Shown: in pieces, positions 33,333 to 41,104 of the stretch
How positions within the stretch are numbered: the stretch's first letter is position 1
Layout of the letters: each line of letters begins with the position of its first letter
Source of the DNA: Psychrobacter celer
GTDB lineage: Bacteria; Pseudomonadota; Gammaproteobacteria; Pseudomonadales; Moraxellaceae
Length of the DNA stretch: 64,000 bases
Assembly (NCBI RefSeq): GCF_016107555.1
Contig: NZ_JABASU010000001.1
Location: 1 to 64,000 of the forward strand
Direction of reading: 5' to 3'
Program-made: the position numbers and the translations under genes
The notes under the pieces: generated by a model
Seen by the model: the letters and a program-made list of their open reading frames with translations, nothing else
What the model was told of the DNA's origin: nothing
The model's database searches: none

Positions 33333-34544
33333 GTGAAATCAACTTTTTACCAGCGTGTTACTGCTCCATTCATCGAGCCTTACATTCGTTATCAACGTGC
33401 AGATGTGTTACATGCTTGTCGTCTGGGAGTGGCTGTCATACTGGCGCTATTAGTCAATAAAGTCACAAACCTGCCGCATAGTGAGTGGACCACCATTACG
33501 GTTTTTATTATTTTAGGATTGTTACAGTATCAAGGCGCTATCTATACCAAAGCCAAAGAGCGTGTGCTGGGCACGCTACTAGGTATTGGCACAGCATTAG
33601 GGGTGTTGTGGTTCAATCAAAATGCAGGGGCATGGCTATGGATCGATTATGCACTTATCGGTATATTAAGCGGCATTATTGGCTATCTGGCCGTTCGTAA
33701 GCTTGGCTACACAGGGCTGCTGACGGGTATTACGATGTTAATGATTGTCTCCGATCTAGGCAATAGTAGTATTGGTCAAGACGGCATTTACCGTGCGCTC
33801 AATATCTTGCTAGGGACAGGCGTGGCGGTCGCAGTCACACTCATTTTGCCGCTAAAATCAACGCTGATGTGGCGATTTCTATTGAGTAGCAATCTTGATG
33901 CTTGTAGCAGCTTATATGCAAGCGTTGGCCATCATATTGATGCAGCGGACGGAGCGGCGGGCAACACGACGCATAAATCAAATCCAGTGGCTTTTTCAGT
34001 TGAAGAAATACCTGTTGATAGAGCGTTGGTCACCACATTACAACAGATCAATAAGCGCCTACTGGCCGTGCGTCCACATATCGCTGCGACCGCAAGTGAG
34101 TCAGGGATCGAAAAAGAGACGCTGGAGACCATTCAACGTACCCATCGCAATATCATTGGCACCATTGATTTGTTATTAAGTGCTGCGCCACGCTTGGCAA
34201 ATATTGAAATTGATGAGGAAAACCATGTTTTGTTGGTTCATTATCAGCATGAGTTGACGCAAGCGATGCAGCATATGGCTGCGGTGCTACGTAGTCCCAG
34301 TGATGAAGTGTTTCGTCCCATTACGCGTATTGCCGTCTCAGAGTATCCAAGCGTACAGCGTTTAGCGTTTGAGTGGCAGGGATACTTTTGGTTGACCCAA
34401 ACCTTGCAAACCCAGTTGCAACAGTTGAGCGACTTGTTACAAACGACTAAACCGCAGTGGTTTGCGGCGTCTGGTTTGGGCTATCAGCGTCGTGAGCAGC
34501 GCCGTATAAAGGAACAGGGCGGCGAGACAGATCTACATTTATAA
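33333..34544 (+). CDS. FUSC-family membrane protein
   Basis: A 403-residue inner-membrane protein. The first 175 residues hold about six hydrophobic segments (for example AVILALLVNKVTN, TTITVFIILGLLQYQG, VAVAVTLILPL), with the ERVLGTLLGIG motif typical of the FUSC/aromatic-acid-exporter superfamily. The rest is a cytoplasmic helical domain. Members include exporters of aromatic acids and related proteins of unknown substrate, so the substrate is open. The start is a GTG with only a weak upstream purine stretch, but no better start exists. It is convergent with the next gene and shares its terminator. Confidence 0.8.
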   Translation: MKSTFYQRVTAPFIEPYIRYQRADVLHACRLGVAVILALLVNKVTNLPHSEWTTITVFIILGLLQYQGAIYTKAKERVLGTLLGIGTALGVLWFNQNAGAWLWIDYALIGILSGIIGYLAVRKLGYTGLLTGITMLMIVSDLGNSSIGQDGIYRALNILLGTGVAVAVTLILPLKSTLMWRFLLSSNLDACSSLYASVGHHIDAADGAAGNTTHKSNPVAFSVEEIPVDRALVTTLQQINKRLLAVRPHIAATASESGIEKETLETIQRTHRNIIGTIDLLLSAAPRLANIEIDEENHVLLVHYQHELTQAMQHMAAVLRSPSDEVFRPITRIAVSEYPSVQRLAFEWQGYFWLTQTLQTQLQQLSDLLQTTKPQWFAASGLGYQRREQRRIKEQGGETDLHL

Positions 34545-34547
34545 TAT

Positions 34548-34580
34548 AAAAAACGCTGATCTTAGATCAGCGTTTTTATT
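34548..34580. terminator. Bidirectional terminator (FUSC gene / binding protein)
   Basis: AACGCTGATC (34552-34561) and GATCAGCGTT (34565-34574) pair perfectly. A and T runs flank the hairpin on both sides, so it can serve both convergent genes. Confidence 0.85.
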
Positions 34581-34617
34581 TTTGAACTACTAGGATTAAG
34601 CAATTACGTCATGGCTA

Positions 34618-35778
34618 TTAACGGCCTGTTTTTAGCTTATCCCAGTATTGCTGATACATTTGCAAGGCTTCATCGCCCACATCTTCTTGGAATTCTGCTT
34701 TTGCCAGTACTTCTTTTGATGGATAAATCGTTGGGTTGTTGCGAATGCTTTCATCCATCAGCTCACGCGCGGCTATGTTAGGTGACGCATAGCCAATCTC
34801 TTCGCTGATGATTTTGGCGTTTTCGGGGCGAAGCAGGTAGTCGATAAACTTATGCGCGGCATCCACTTGCTTGGCATTTTTGGGAATGACAAAGTTATCC
34901 ATCCACAGTATCGCACCCTCAGATGGGTATTTATAAACCAAGCTGGTCAAGCCTTCATCATTGGCCATGACCGCTTCGCCATTCCACGTCATACCAAGCG
35001 TCGTCTCCCCTTCGATATAGGGCATACGCGTGGCATCTGAGTTAAAGGTTTTGACATTTGGCATTAATGTGGTGAGCTTGTCATAAGCGGCTTTTATTTC
35101 CTCAGGATTGCTGCTGTTGCCTGAGTAGCCGAGGGTTAGTAGTGCCATACCAAAGACTTCGCGCACGTCATTGGTCAGCATCACTTGACCTTTGTATTTC
35201 GGGTCCCACAGATCATTCCAACTATTGACGGTCGCAGGGTCGACGCTATCACCATTGATGGCAAGACCTGTACTGCCCCACATATAAGGAATCGAGTACT
35301 TATTGTCTGGATCGACCTTGGTATTGGTAAACGACGTATCAAGGTTGTTAAAGTTGCTTAATTTTGATTTATCGAGCTCTTGCAACAATCCTTCTTTGGC
35401 CATTTTTTCGACATAGTACGTCGATGGAATCGCCAAGTCGTATTGGCTAGAGTCATCGAGTAGCTTGAGCTTGGCGTACATCGCTTCGTTGGAGTCAAAA
35501 GTGGTGTAATTGACGGCGATACCGGTCTCTTCTTCAAAACCATCGAGAATCTCTTGAGGCATATACTCTGACCAGTTATACAGATTAAGCGTCTCATTGC
35601 TTGCGCCAGCACTGCCATCCGCTGCTGCATTGTCAGAGCTACTACAGCTGGCAAGTACCAAGCCGACTGCCATAGCAAGCAAGGCTTTTGGCGCAGTCTT
35701 TGTCACGGCCGTAGGCAATAGGCGACCGATACCGGCCACAGAGCGGGCAGGCGCTTGGGATGATGATACGTGTGTCAA
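34618..35778 (-). CDS. Polyamine-type ABC transporter substrate-binding lipoprotein
   Basis: A periplasmic binding protein resembling PotD/PotF, which bind spermidine or putrescine. Family hallmarks are LYNWSEYMPQEILDGFEEETG near the start of the mature part and IPSTYYVEKMAKEGLLQELD. I chose a TTG start at 35778, seven bases after AGGAG, giving 386 residues; the longer frame lacks this signal. The lipobox LASC places the lipid-bearing cysteine at residue 45, preceded by an unusually long basic n-region. No ATPase or permease gene is adjacent, so the transporter must be encoded elsewhere. Substrate is inferred. Confidence 0.88.
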   Translation of the reverse strand: MTHVSSSQAPARSVAGIGRLLPTAVTKTAPKALLAMAVGLVLASCSSSDNAAADGSAGASNETLNLYNWSEYMPQEILDGFEEETGIAVNYTTFDSNEAMYAKLKLLDDSSQYDLAIPSTYYVEKMAKEGLLQELDKSKLSNFNNLDTSFTNTKVDPDNKYSIPYMWGSTGLAINGDSVDPATVNSWNDLWDPKYKGQVMLTNDVREVFGMALLTLGYSGNSSNPEEIKAAYDKLTTLMPNVKTFNSDATRMPYIEGETTLGMTWNGEAVMANDEGLTSLVYKYPSEGAILWMDNFVIPKNAKQVDAAHKFIDYLLRPENAKIISEEIGYASPNIAARELMDESIRNNPTIYPSKEVLAKAEFQEDVGDEALQMYQQYWDKLKTGR

Positions 35779-36043
35779 AATATCTCTCCTAAATAATAAA
35801 GTCAAATCAATAAAACGGCATAAAAACGGGCGTATACAAAGCACTAAACGCTGCATACGGTGATTGATACTATTATGACCATTAGTGTTACTGATTTAAA
35901 GGGTCGGCACAAAGAGATTTTGACCGCGCCTACCGTCACCATAAAAAGTACAACAAAACAATTAAGGTGATGCTGTCGTTTCAGGATATGTTACTGAGCA
36001 AGTCATTAAAAAACCAAATATATGTGTAAGATTAGGAGAAAGC

Positions 36044-36307
36044 ATGAATAACCGTAACCGTGCCGGCGTGATTGCTGCCATCATTGGTATCATCGTTTTT
36101 ATGGCGATGTTTAACTCAGGCTCACCGACGCCTATCGTCAATTGGCCGGTAGAAACCTACATGGGGATGGCCTTTACCATTGGTTGGCTGAGCAGCGTGC
36201 CGAATTGGTTGGCTTATGTGCTGGCGGCGCTGGTGCTGATTTTACTGGTGATTGGGCTTTATAAAATAGGCGGCTGGATTTATGGTCTGCTAGCGCGCAC
36301 GCGTTAA
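36044..36307 (+). CDS. Small membrane protein of unknown function
   Basis: An 87-residue protein with two hydrophobic segments, at about 7-24 (AGVIAAIIGIIVFMAMF) and 54-78 (WLAYVLAALVLILLVIGLYKIGGW). They are joined by a loop containing PTPIVNWPVETYMG. TTAGGAGAAAGC precedes the ATG, so translation is well supported, and a strong terminator follows. I do not recognise the family. It stands alone between the divergent binding-protein gene and a repeat region. Confidence 0.75.
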   Translation: MNNRNRAGVIAAIIGIIVFMAMFNSGSPTPIVNWPVETYMGMAFTIGWLSSVPNWLAYVLAALVLILLVIGLYKIGGWIYGLLARTR

Positions 36308-36330
36308 TAACAGTACTGCTGCACCGCTGC

Positions 36331-36373
36331 AAAAGCGAGAGATTAGAGATATTCTAATCTCTCGCTTTTTTGT
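36331..36373 (+). terminator. Intrinsic terminator after the small membrane gene
   Basis: A 16-bp stem (AAGCGAGAGATTAGA and its complement, 36332-36368) with a short loop is followed by a T tract. Confidence 0.9.
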
Positions 36374-36408
36374 TTTTGGTTTACTTGTATTGATGATTGT
36401 ACTGGTGA

Positions 36409-36816
36409 ATATAGTAGGGCGTGTTGAACATTCGCAAATAGGCACTGCTGATCGCTAAAATTGTTCCAGACAAGGCACAAAGCGACGATAATGCAGATGT
36501 CTTAGCGAGATTTGTAACGCAGTATGGGGCAATTTTAGCATCAGCCCGCAGGGACAGGACTCTTTTTTGCCGCTTCATCGTTAAAAATAAGCGCTTAGAA
36601 TGACTAAACTTATTATTTTTAACATCGAATCGCCTAAAAAATAGTCGCTGTCAGTGCCATGGTCGAATGTTCAACACGCCCTAGATTCAATTTAAAAATG
36701 TTATAGCGCTACTGGTATAAATTATCCTTGCGTGCTGTGCCTGCGCCGACAAAGACTGCGTAAAGTTTATCCCAGCCCCACTGTAGCGTTTTTATATTGA
36801 ACGCACTGTATATAGG
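36409..36816. repeat. Dispersed intergenic repeat, copy E, interrupted by the MITE
   Basis: The core GCGTGCTGTGCCTGCGCCGA (36730-36749) matches the other copies, and the right end CACTGTATATAG (36804-36815) resembles the family terminus read in reverse. The left end seems to lie on the far side of the MITE: removing 36417-36681 plus one TA joins ATATAGTA to GATTCAATTT, similar to the left end of copy A. Confidence 0.55.
36417..36681. mobile_element. MITE-like element with perfect terminal inverted repeats
   Basis: The ends GGGCGTGTTGAACATTCG (36417-36434) and its exact complement (36664-36681) form a perfect 18-bp inverted repeat, and both are flanked by TA, the likely target duplication. 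At 265 bp it encodes no transposase; a 65-codon frame on the minus strand (36381-36578) extends beyond the element and looks fortuitous. A short repeat with TA duplication is typical of MITEs mobilised by a transposase encoded elsewhere. Which insertion-sequence family that is cannot be decided here. Confidence 0.8.
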
Positions 36817-36979
36817 CTCCTTGTCATTTATAGATTGTCCAAAATTGCAAACATTTGGTTTTATGAGCAAAAAGTATTTGTTTCTGTTTCCCAACTATGT
36901 TTCAATCGCTATCTTTTATCAATGTTTTCATATGTTTGAAACCTATTAATTTATTTAAGTCCTAAATGGAGCAGCGGCT

Positions 36980-38599
36980 ATGCAAGGAAGTAATTCACCA
37001 AATGGCAGTCCACCAAACAATAACTTTGATACCGCAGCGAAAAGTTCTCGTATGCAGCGATTTTTGCAAGGGGTTGAGTGGCTCGGTAATCTACTGCCGC
37101 ATCCGGTCATTTTGTTTGTTTGGATGTCTGTGCTGCTGTTGGTACTCTCAGCTGTGATGTCTTATTTTGGGGTGTCGGTGATAGATCCGCGCCCTGAGGG
37201 CACCAGCGGACGTAGTGCCGATGGCATGATCGAGGTCGTTAATCTATTGAACGGCGAGGGTTTGGCACGCATTGTTGAAAATTTAGTCACCAACTTTACC
37301 GGCTTTGTGCCGCTTGGTACGGTGCTGGTGGCCTTGCTCGGTGTCGGTATTGCTGAGCACTCTGGTATGATATCAGCTGCCCTGCGTGGTCTGGTCATGA
37401 ATGCGCCCAAAAAAATGGTGACCTTTACCATTGTGTTCGCTGGCATCATGTCAAACACCGCCGCCGAGCTTGGTTATGTGGTATTGATACCACTGGCGGC
37501 AGTTATCTTTCACTCACTTGGTAGGCATCCGCTAGCCGGTCTGGCTGCGGCGTTTGCTGGGGTGTCAGGCGGCTATAGTGCTAACTTATTGCTTGGTACG
37601 GTAGATCCTTTATTATCAGGGATTACCCAAGAAGCGGCGCGTATCATCGATCCTACCTACACCGTCGGTGCAGAGGCCAACTGGTACTTTATGATCGCCA
37701 GTACCTTTTTGATCAGTGGCCTGGGTTATTTTGTCACCGAAAAAATCGTTGAGCCAAGCCTAGGTAAATACAATCCTAACGACGCTGACGATGCCTCTGT
37801 ACTAGAAACGCAAATCGAAAAAGTATCGTCAATTGAGAAAAAGGGGCTACTATGGGCAGGTATCAGTATGCTCATATTTTGCTTATTGCTGGCGTGGACA
37901 GTAGTGCCTGCAGATGGCATCTTGCGTAATGCGGAGACGGGTCTGGTGTCAGGCTCACCATTTTTGAAAGGCATCGTGGTCTTTATCTTTGTATTCTTTG
38001 CCCTACCAGGCTATATCTACGGTAAGATTACCGGTAGCATCAAGAGCAATCAAGACGTGGTCGATGCCATGAGTAACGCCATGAGCTCCTTGAGTATTTA
38101 TATTGTATTGGTGTTTTTTGCCGCGCAGTTTACCGCGTTTTTTAAGTGGTCAAACCTTGGTTCGGTGATGGCGGTGTCTGGCGCGACCTTCTTAAGTGAT
38201 GTTGGTATGACAGGTCCTTTACTGCTGGTAGGCTTTATCATCATTTGTGGTCTGGTCAATCTGATGCTCGGTTCGGCGTCTGCTCAGTGGGCGGTGACTG
38301 CGCCGATCTTTGTGCCGATGCTCATGCTTACAGGTTATGCACCAGAGATGATTCAGGCGGCCTACCGTATTGGCGACTCGACCACCAATATCATCACGCC
38401 GATGATGAGCTATTTTGGTCTTATCTTGGCAGTAGCAATGCGCTACAAAAAAGACACTGGGGTGGGAACCTTGATGGCGATGATGCTGCCGTACTCCATG
38501 GCTTTTCTGATCGGTTGGACGATATTGTTTTCTGTCTGGGTGTTTGTGCTGGGTCTGCCAGTCGGCCCTGGCGCAGAGACCTATTATCCTGCTCAGTAG
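36980..38599 (+). CDS. AbgT-family transporter
   Basis: A 539-residue inner-membrane protein of the AbgT family. Members take up p-aminobenzoyl-glutamate or export sulfonamide-like drugs. Many hydrophobic segments are visible, starting at about 35-60. Conserved stretches include GVSGGYSANLLLGTVDPLLSGITQEAA in the first half and MGSASAQWA-like LMLGSASAQWAVTAPIFVPML, PEMIQAAYRIGDSTTNIITPMMSYF in the second. GGAG lies eight bases before the ATG. No partner gene such as abgA/abgB is nearby, so the substrate is open. It is convergent with the HAD gene. Confidence 0.9.
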   Translation: MQGSNSPNGSPPNNNFDTAAKSSRMQRFLQGVEWLGNLLPHPVILFVWMSVLLLVLSAVMSYFGVSVIDPRPEGTSGRSADGMIEVVNLLNGEGLARIVENLVTNFTGFVPLGTVLVALLGVGIAEHSGMISAALRGLVMNAPKKMVTFTIVFAGIMSNTAAELGYVVLIPLAAVIFHSLGRHPLAGLAAAFAGVSGGYSANLLLGTVDPLLSGITQEAARIIDPTYTVGAEANWYFMIASTFLISGLGYFVTEKIVEPSLGKYNPNDADDASVLETQIEKVSSIEKKGLLWAGISMLIFCLLLAWTVVPADGILRNAETGLVSGSPFLKGIVVFIFVFFALPGYIYGKITGSIKSNQDVVDAMSNAMSSLSIYIVLVFFAAQFTAFFKWSNLGSVMAVSGATFLSDVGMTGPLLLVGFIIICGLVNLMLGSASAQWAVTAPIFVPMLMLTGYAPEMIQAAYRIGDSTTNIITPMMSYFGLILAVAMRYKKDTGVGTLMAMMLPYSMAFLIGWTILFSVWVFVLGLPVGPGAETYYPAQ

Positions 38600-38615
38600 T
38601 TGTTATTCGCAAAAT

Positions 38616-38650
38616 AAAAACCCTTGTCAGCGACTGGCAAGGGTTTTTTT
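38616..38650. terminator. Bidirectional terminator (AbgT gene / HAD gene)
   Basis: ACCCTTGTCAG (38620-38630) pairs with CTGGCAAGGGT (38634-38644), with one G-U pair, and is flanked by A and T runs. It lies between convergent genes. Confidence 0.88.
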
Positions 38651-38699
38651 GGGCGATAAAGAAAAGAGTTTTGAAGGGTTTTGCTTAAGACTATTCTAT

Positions 38700-39530
38700 T
38701 TATGACGCCACCTTAAATTGCTCAAGCACCTTTTGAATACCATGTTCTTCAATGGTACCTGTGACAAAATCTGCGCGCTCGATCAGCGCAGGCTGGGCAT
38801 CGCCCATCGCGACCGCATAGCCGACCAAATCAAACATCTCCAAATCATTCATACCATCGCCGAACGCCATACATTCACTGGCATTTACGCCGTAATAGTC
38901 ACAAACGTCTAGGATGCCACGGGCTTTTGAGGCGTTGGCTGGCAAAATATCCGCGCCAATTTGATGCCAATGCACCAGCTTTAAATCGTCCCGCGCAAAG
39001 TCGATATCCTGCATTTTATCGAATTGATTATTAAAAAACACCGAGCACTGATAAACAGGGTTTGATAGGTAATAGAGGGGGTCAACGATGGAGTTGGGGG
39101 TTTTGGCATTGAATTCGCGCAGACGCTCATTTTCCCCCGACCAAGCGATATGAGTCGCTGAGTCAAACTTATGAATGAGCTCGCTTGTTTTGCATAACTG
39201 CACGATTTTGTCCGCCTGCTTAGCAGACAACGGATAGTGACTGATTAAGCCTTGATTATCAAAGCTGTACTGTCCGTTCATACAGATAATGGCGTCTAAA
39301 ACCTCTGCCTCGAGCAAGGCCAAAATATCAGCAGGCAATATCGCTTTAGAGCGCCCTGTAGAAATCACCAGTTTAATGTCGGTTTGGGCAAGCGCCTCAA
39401 GGGTAGCCTTGTTGTGCGCTGCAATAATACCGTTGCGGCTTAGCGTATCGTCGATATCAAAAAATATCACTTTTGGCATGGGCAGCTTGTGAGGCATACT
39501 GGCTGTCGCAGCCTTATCTACTATAAACAT
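38700..39530 (-). CDS. HAD-superfamily hydrolase, Cof type
   Basis: A cytoplasmic phosphatase of the haloacid dehalogenase superfamily, Cof subgroup, which typically acts on sugar phosphates or nucleotides. Motif I is FFDIDDTLSRNG near the N-terminus, motif II is ISTGR, and the last motif is FGDGMNDLEM, so the catalytic set is complete. I choose the ATG at 39530, five bases after AAAGGA, over one two codons upstream, giving 276 residues. No neighbour points to a substrate. Confidence 0.88.
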   Translation of the reverse strand: MFIVDKAATASMPHKLPMPKVIFFDIDDTLSRNGIIAAHNKATLEALAQTDIKLVISTGRSKAILPADILALLEAEVLDAIICMNGQYSFDNQGLISHYPLSAKQADKIVQLCKTSELIHKFDSATHIAWSGENERLREFNAKTPNSIVDPLYYLSNPVYQCSVFFNNQFDKMQDIDFARDDLKLVHWHQIGADILPANASKARGILDVCDYYGVNASECMAFGDGMNDLEMFDLVGYAVAMGDAQPALIERADFVTGTIEEHGIQKVLEQFKVAS

Positions 39531-39739
39531 GAGCATCCTTTATGTTTAAAAAACAACCGTGTAAGTCTTTTGAGTTAATGGGTCAGAGTGGGGCACGGCC
39601 TATATAAAATCTAAATATTATCTATTGTAAGTGCAGTTATTTTTAATAAAATAGCAAATATATAAGTGCTTGGTGATACGTTTGAGTGAGCATGATCAGC
39701 GCCAGCCATCAGCCAAGGCTACGACCTAAGGATACCTTG

Positions 39740-40345
39740 ATGACTCTTTCTATCACAAGCGACAATAAGGCTAGCCCACAAGTATTAGACGATGATTTGT
39801 TTGCTCCATCACCGCGTCATCCCGATAGCCGCTTAGAGACGGACTGGTTATTTCTGTATAACAAGCTGCCGCCCGATCAATGGTTTGGCGCAGATTATGC
39901 CTATAAGACATCGGGCTGGCTAAAGGTACATACTAACATACGAAAACGCCAGCGTATCTTGACACAGATAAGTGAGGGTTATCAAACTGGCGAGTACGAC
40001 TGGGCAAAATATCGCTCGCAGATGCTTAAGCGTATCAATATGCATATCCTAAAACTGCATCAGCATCATGGCGTTGAGGACGAGGGGTTTTTCCCTGAAT
40101 TTATTCGGATGTACCCGCAGCTACAGGCAGGGTTTGAGATATTGGGGTGCGACCATGTGCGCTTGGATGCGCTACTTGATAAGCTGCAGCTGCAAAACGA
40201 TACGCTGGCGAGAACTGAGGTTGAGGATAAAGCGCTGGCAGAGCAATTGCATCAAACCTTGGTGGACGTAACCAATTTACTCTCGCAGCATCTGAGTGAT
40301 GAGGAAGACTTGGTTATTCCTATTTTGGGGTTGCGGCAGGGCTAA
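39740..40345 (+). CDS. Hemerythrin-like (HHE domain) protein
   Basis: A 201-residue cytoplasmic protein with the histidine and acid pattern of the hemerythrin/HHE cation-binding fold: H64, H109-H110, E113/E115, E120, H139, H184 and E188-E189-D190. Such domains hold a di-iron centre that binds oxygen, or serve in redox or nitric-oxide stress. The ATG at 39740 has AAGGA seven bases upstream; an upstream in-frame ATG at 39686 does not. No partner gene identifies its exact role. It precedes the BLUF-like gene by 143 AT-rich bases. Confidence 0.8.
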   Translation: MTLSITSDNKASPQVLDDDLFAPSPRHPDSRLETDWLFLYNKLPPDQWFGADYAYKTSGWLKVHTNIRKRQRILTQISEGYQTGEYDWAKYRSQMLKRINMHILKLHQHHGVEDEGFFPEFIRMYPQLQAGFEILGCDHVRLDALLDKLQLQNDTLARTEVEDKALAEQLHQTLVDVTNLLSQHLSDEEDLVIPILGLRQG

Positions 40346-40488
40346 AGATGAAATGCTATCTATAACTCTAAAAAATCATAACAAGTAAAAAAGGCGGTGA
40401 AAACCTAAAAAAATATTTTATTATATATTATAATAAAGTGTGTTTTAGTTTAGATAAGCATTTCAAATGAATAAGGTTTCTTATACCG

Positions 40489-40962
40489 ATGACGACAAAC
40501 GATACCTCAGAAAGTAAAAAGAGAAATGGCGAGCATATTCTTATTAACATGACATACGTCGCCAAAAACATCGGCCTAGATTCGGGCGTGGAGCTGACTC
40601 GTGCACTTGAGTATTGGCGAAGATATTTTGAAGATAATCATATAGTTTCAGCTTTGGTCATTAGCGAAGGTTATTTTGTGCAAAGCTTTCAGGGGACAAG
40701 GCCTGCTATCAATACAGCCTTAGAAAAAATACTTGATAAACATTCAGTCATTTCCCCTAATATTGTGAATATCTATGAAATAGAGTCGCGTCAATGGAAT
40801 GGGTTTTTAGTCAAGCATCTCACCTCAAACGCTGAAGATGAAGATTATGCTCTAAAAAGCTTCTCAGCAGGTTCTGACTATAACCCCTACCTGATGACAA
40901 GCACTCAGATTGAAAGCTTCTTGACAGCAGTGTTTGGAGATAGCAACTTTAGCAAGTTTTAG
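40489..40962 (+). CDS. BLUF-like sensor protein, possibly flavin-free
   Basis: A 157-residue protein whose residues 16-112 resemble the BLUF domain, a blue-light sensor using flavin. The key Tyr and Gln are present with the usual spacing of 42 (Y23 and Q65 in YFVQSFQG). Compared without gaps with AppA as I remember it, the flavin-binding Asn position is F47, and the Met near the flavin is V108. The usual ITG turn reads VSA. It may therefore be a degenerate or atypical BLUF. Codon use is more AT-rich than nearby genes. The C-terminal 45 residues are an acidic helix-like tail. No effector domain. Confidence 0.7.
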   Translation: MTTNDTSESKKRNGEHILINMTYVAKNIGLDSGVELTRALEYWRRYFEDNHIVSALVISEGYFVQSFQGTRPAINTALEKILDKHSVISPNIVNIYEIESRQWNGFLVKHLTSNAEDEDYALKSFSAGSDYNPYLMTSTQIESFLTAVFGDSNFSKF

Positions 40963-41010
40963 CCGAGTAGTGTCTTTTCACTATACTGACCATTTGTTTT
41001 AGCGTGCATA

Positions 41011-41048
41011 AAAAAGCCGTCTTCACCTTGTATATAGACGGCTTTTTA
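41011..41048. terminator. Bidirectional terminator (BLUF-like gene / parC)
   Basis: AGCCGTCT (41015-41022) and AGACGGCT (41036-41043) pair perfectly, with A and T runs on either side. It lies between convergent genes. Confidence 0.85.
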
Positions 41049-41104
41049 TTAACAGTATGGAGGGCTGTGCCTATTAGAGCCTAGAGCACAAAGTATCGCC
41101 ATGA

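Noticed and set aside
36381..36578. 65-codon frame on the minus strand across the MITE
   Set aside because: It runs over the inverted end of the element and out of it, so it is not a transposase and looks fortuitous.
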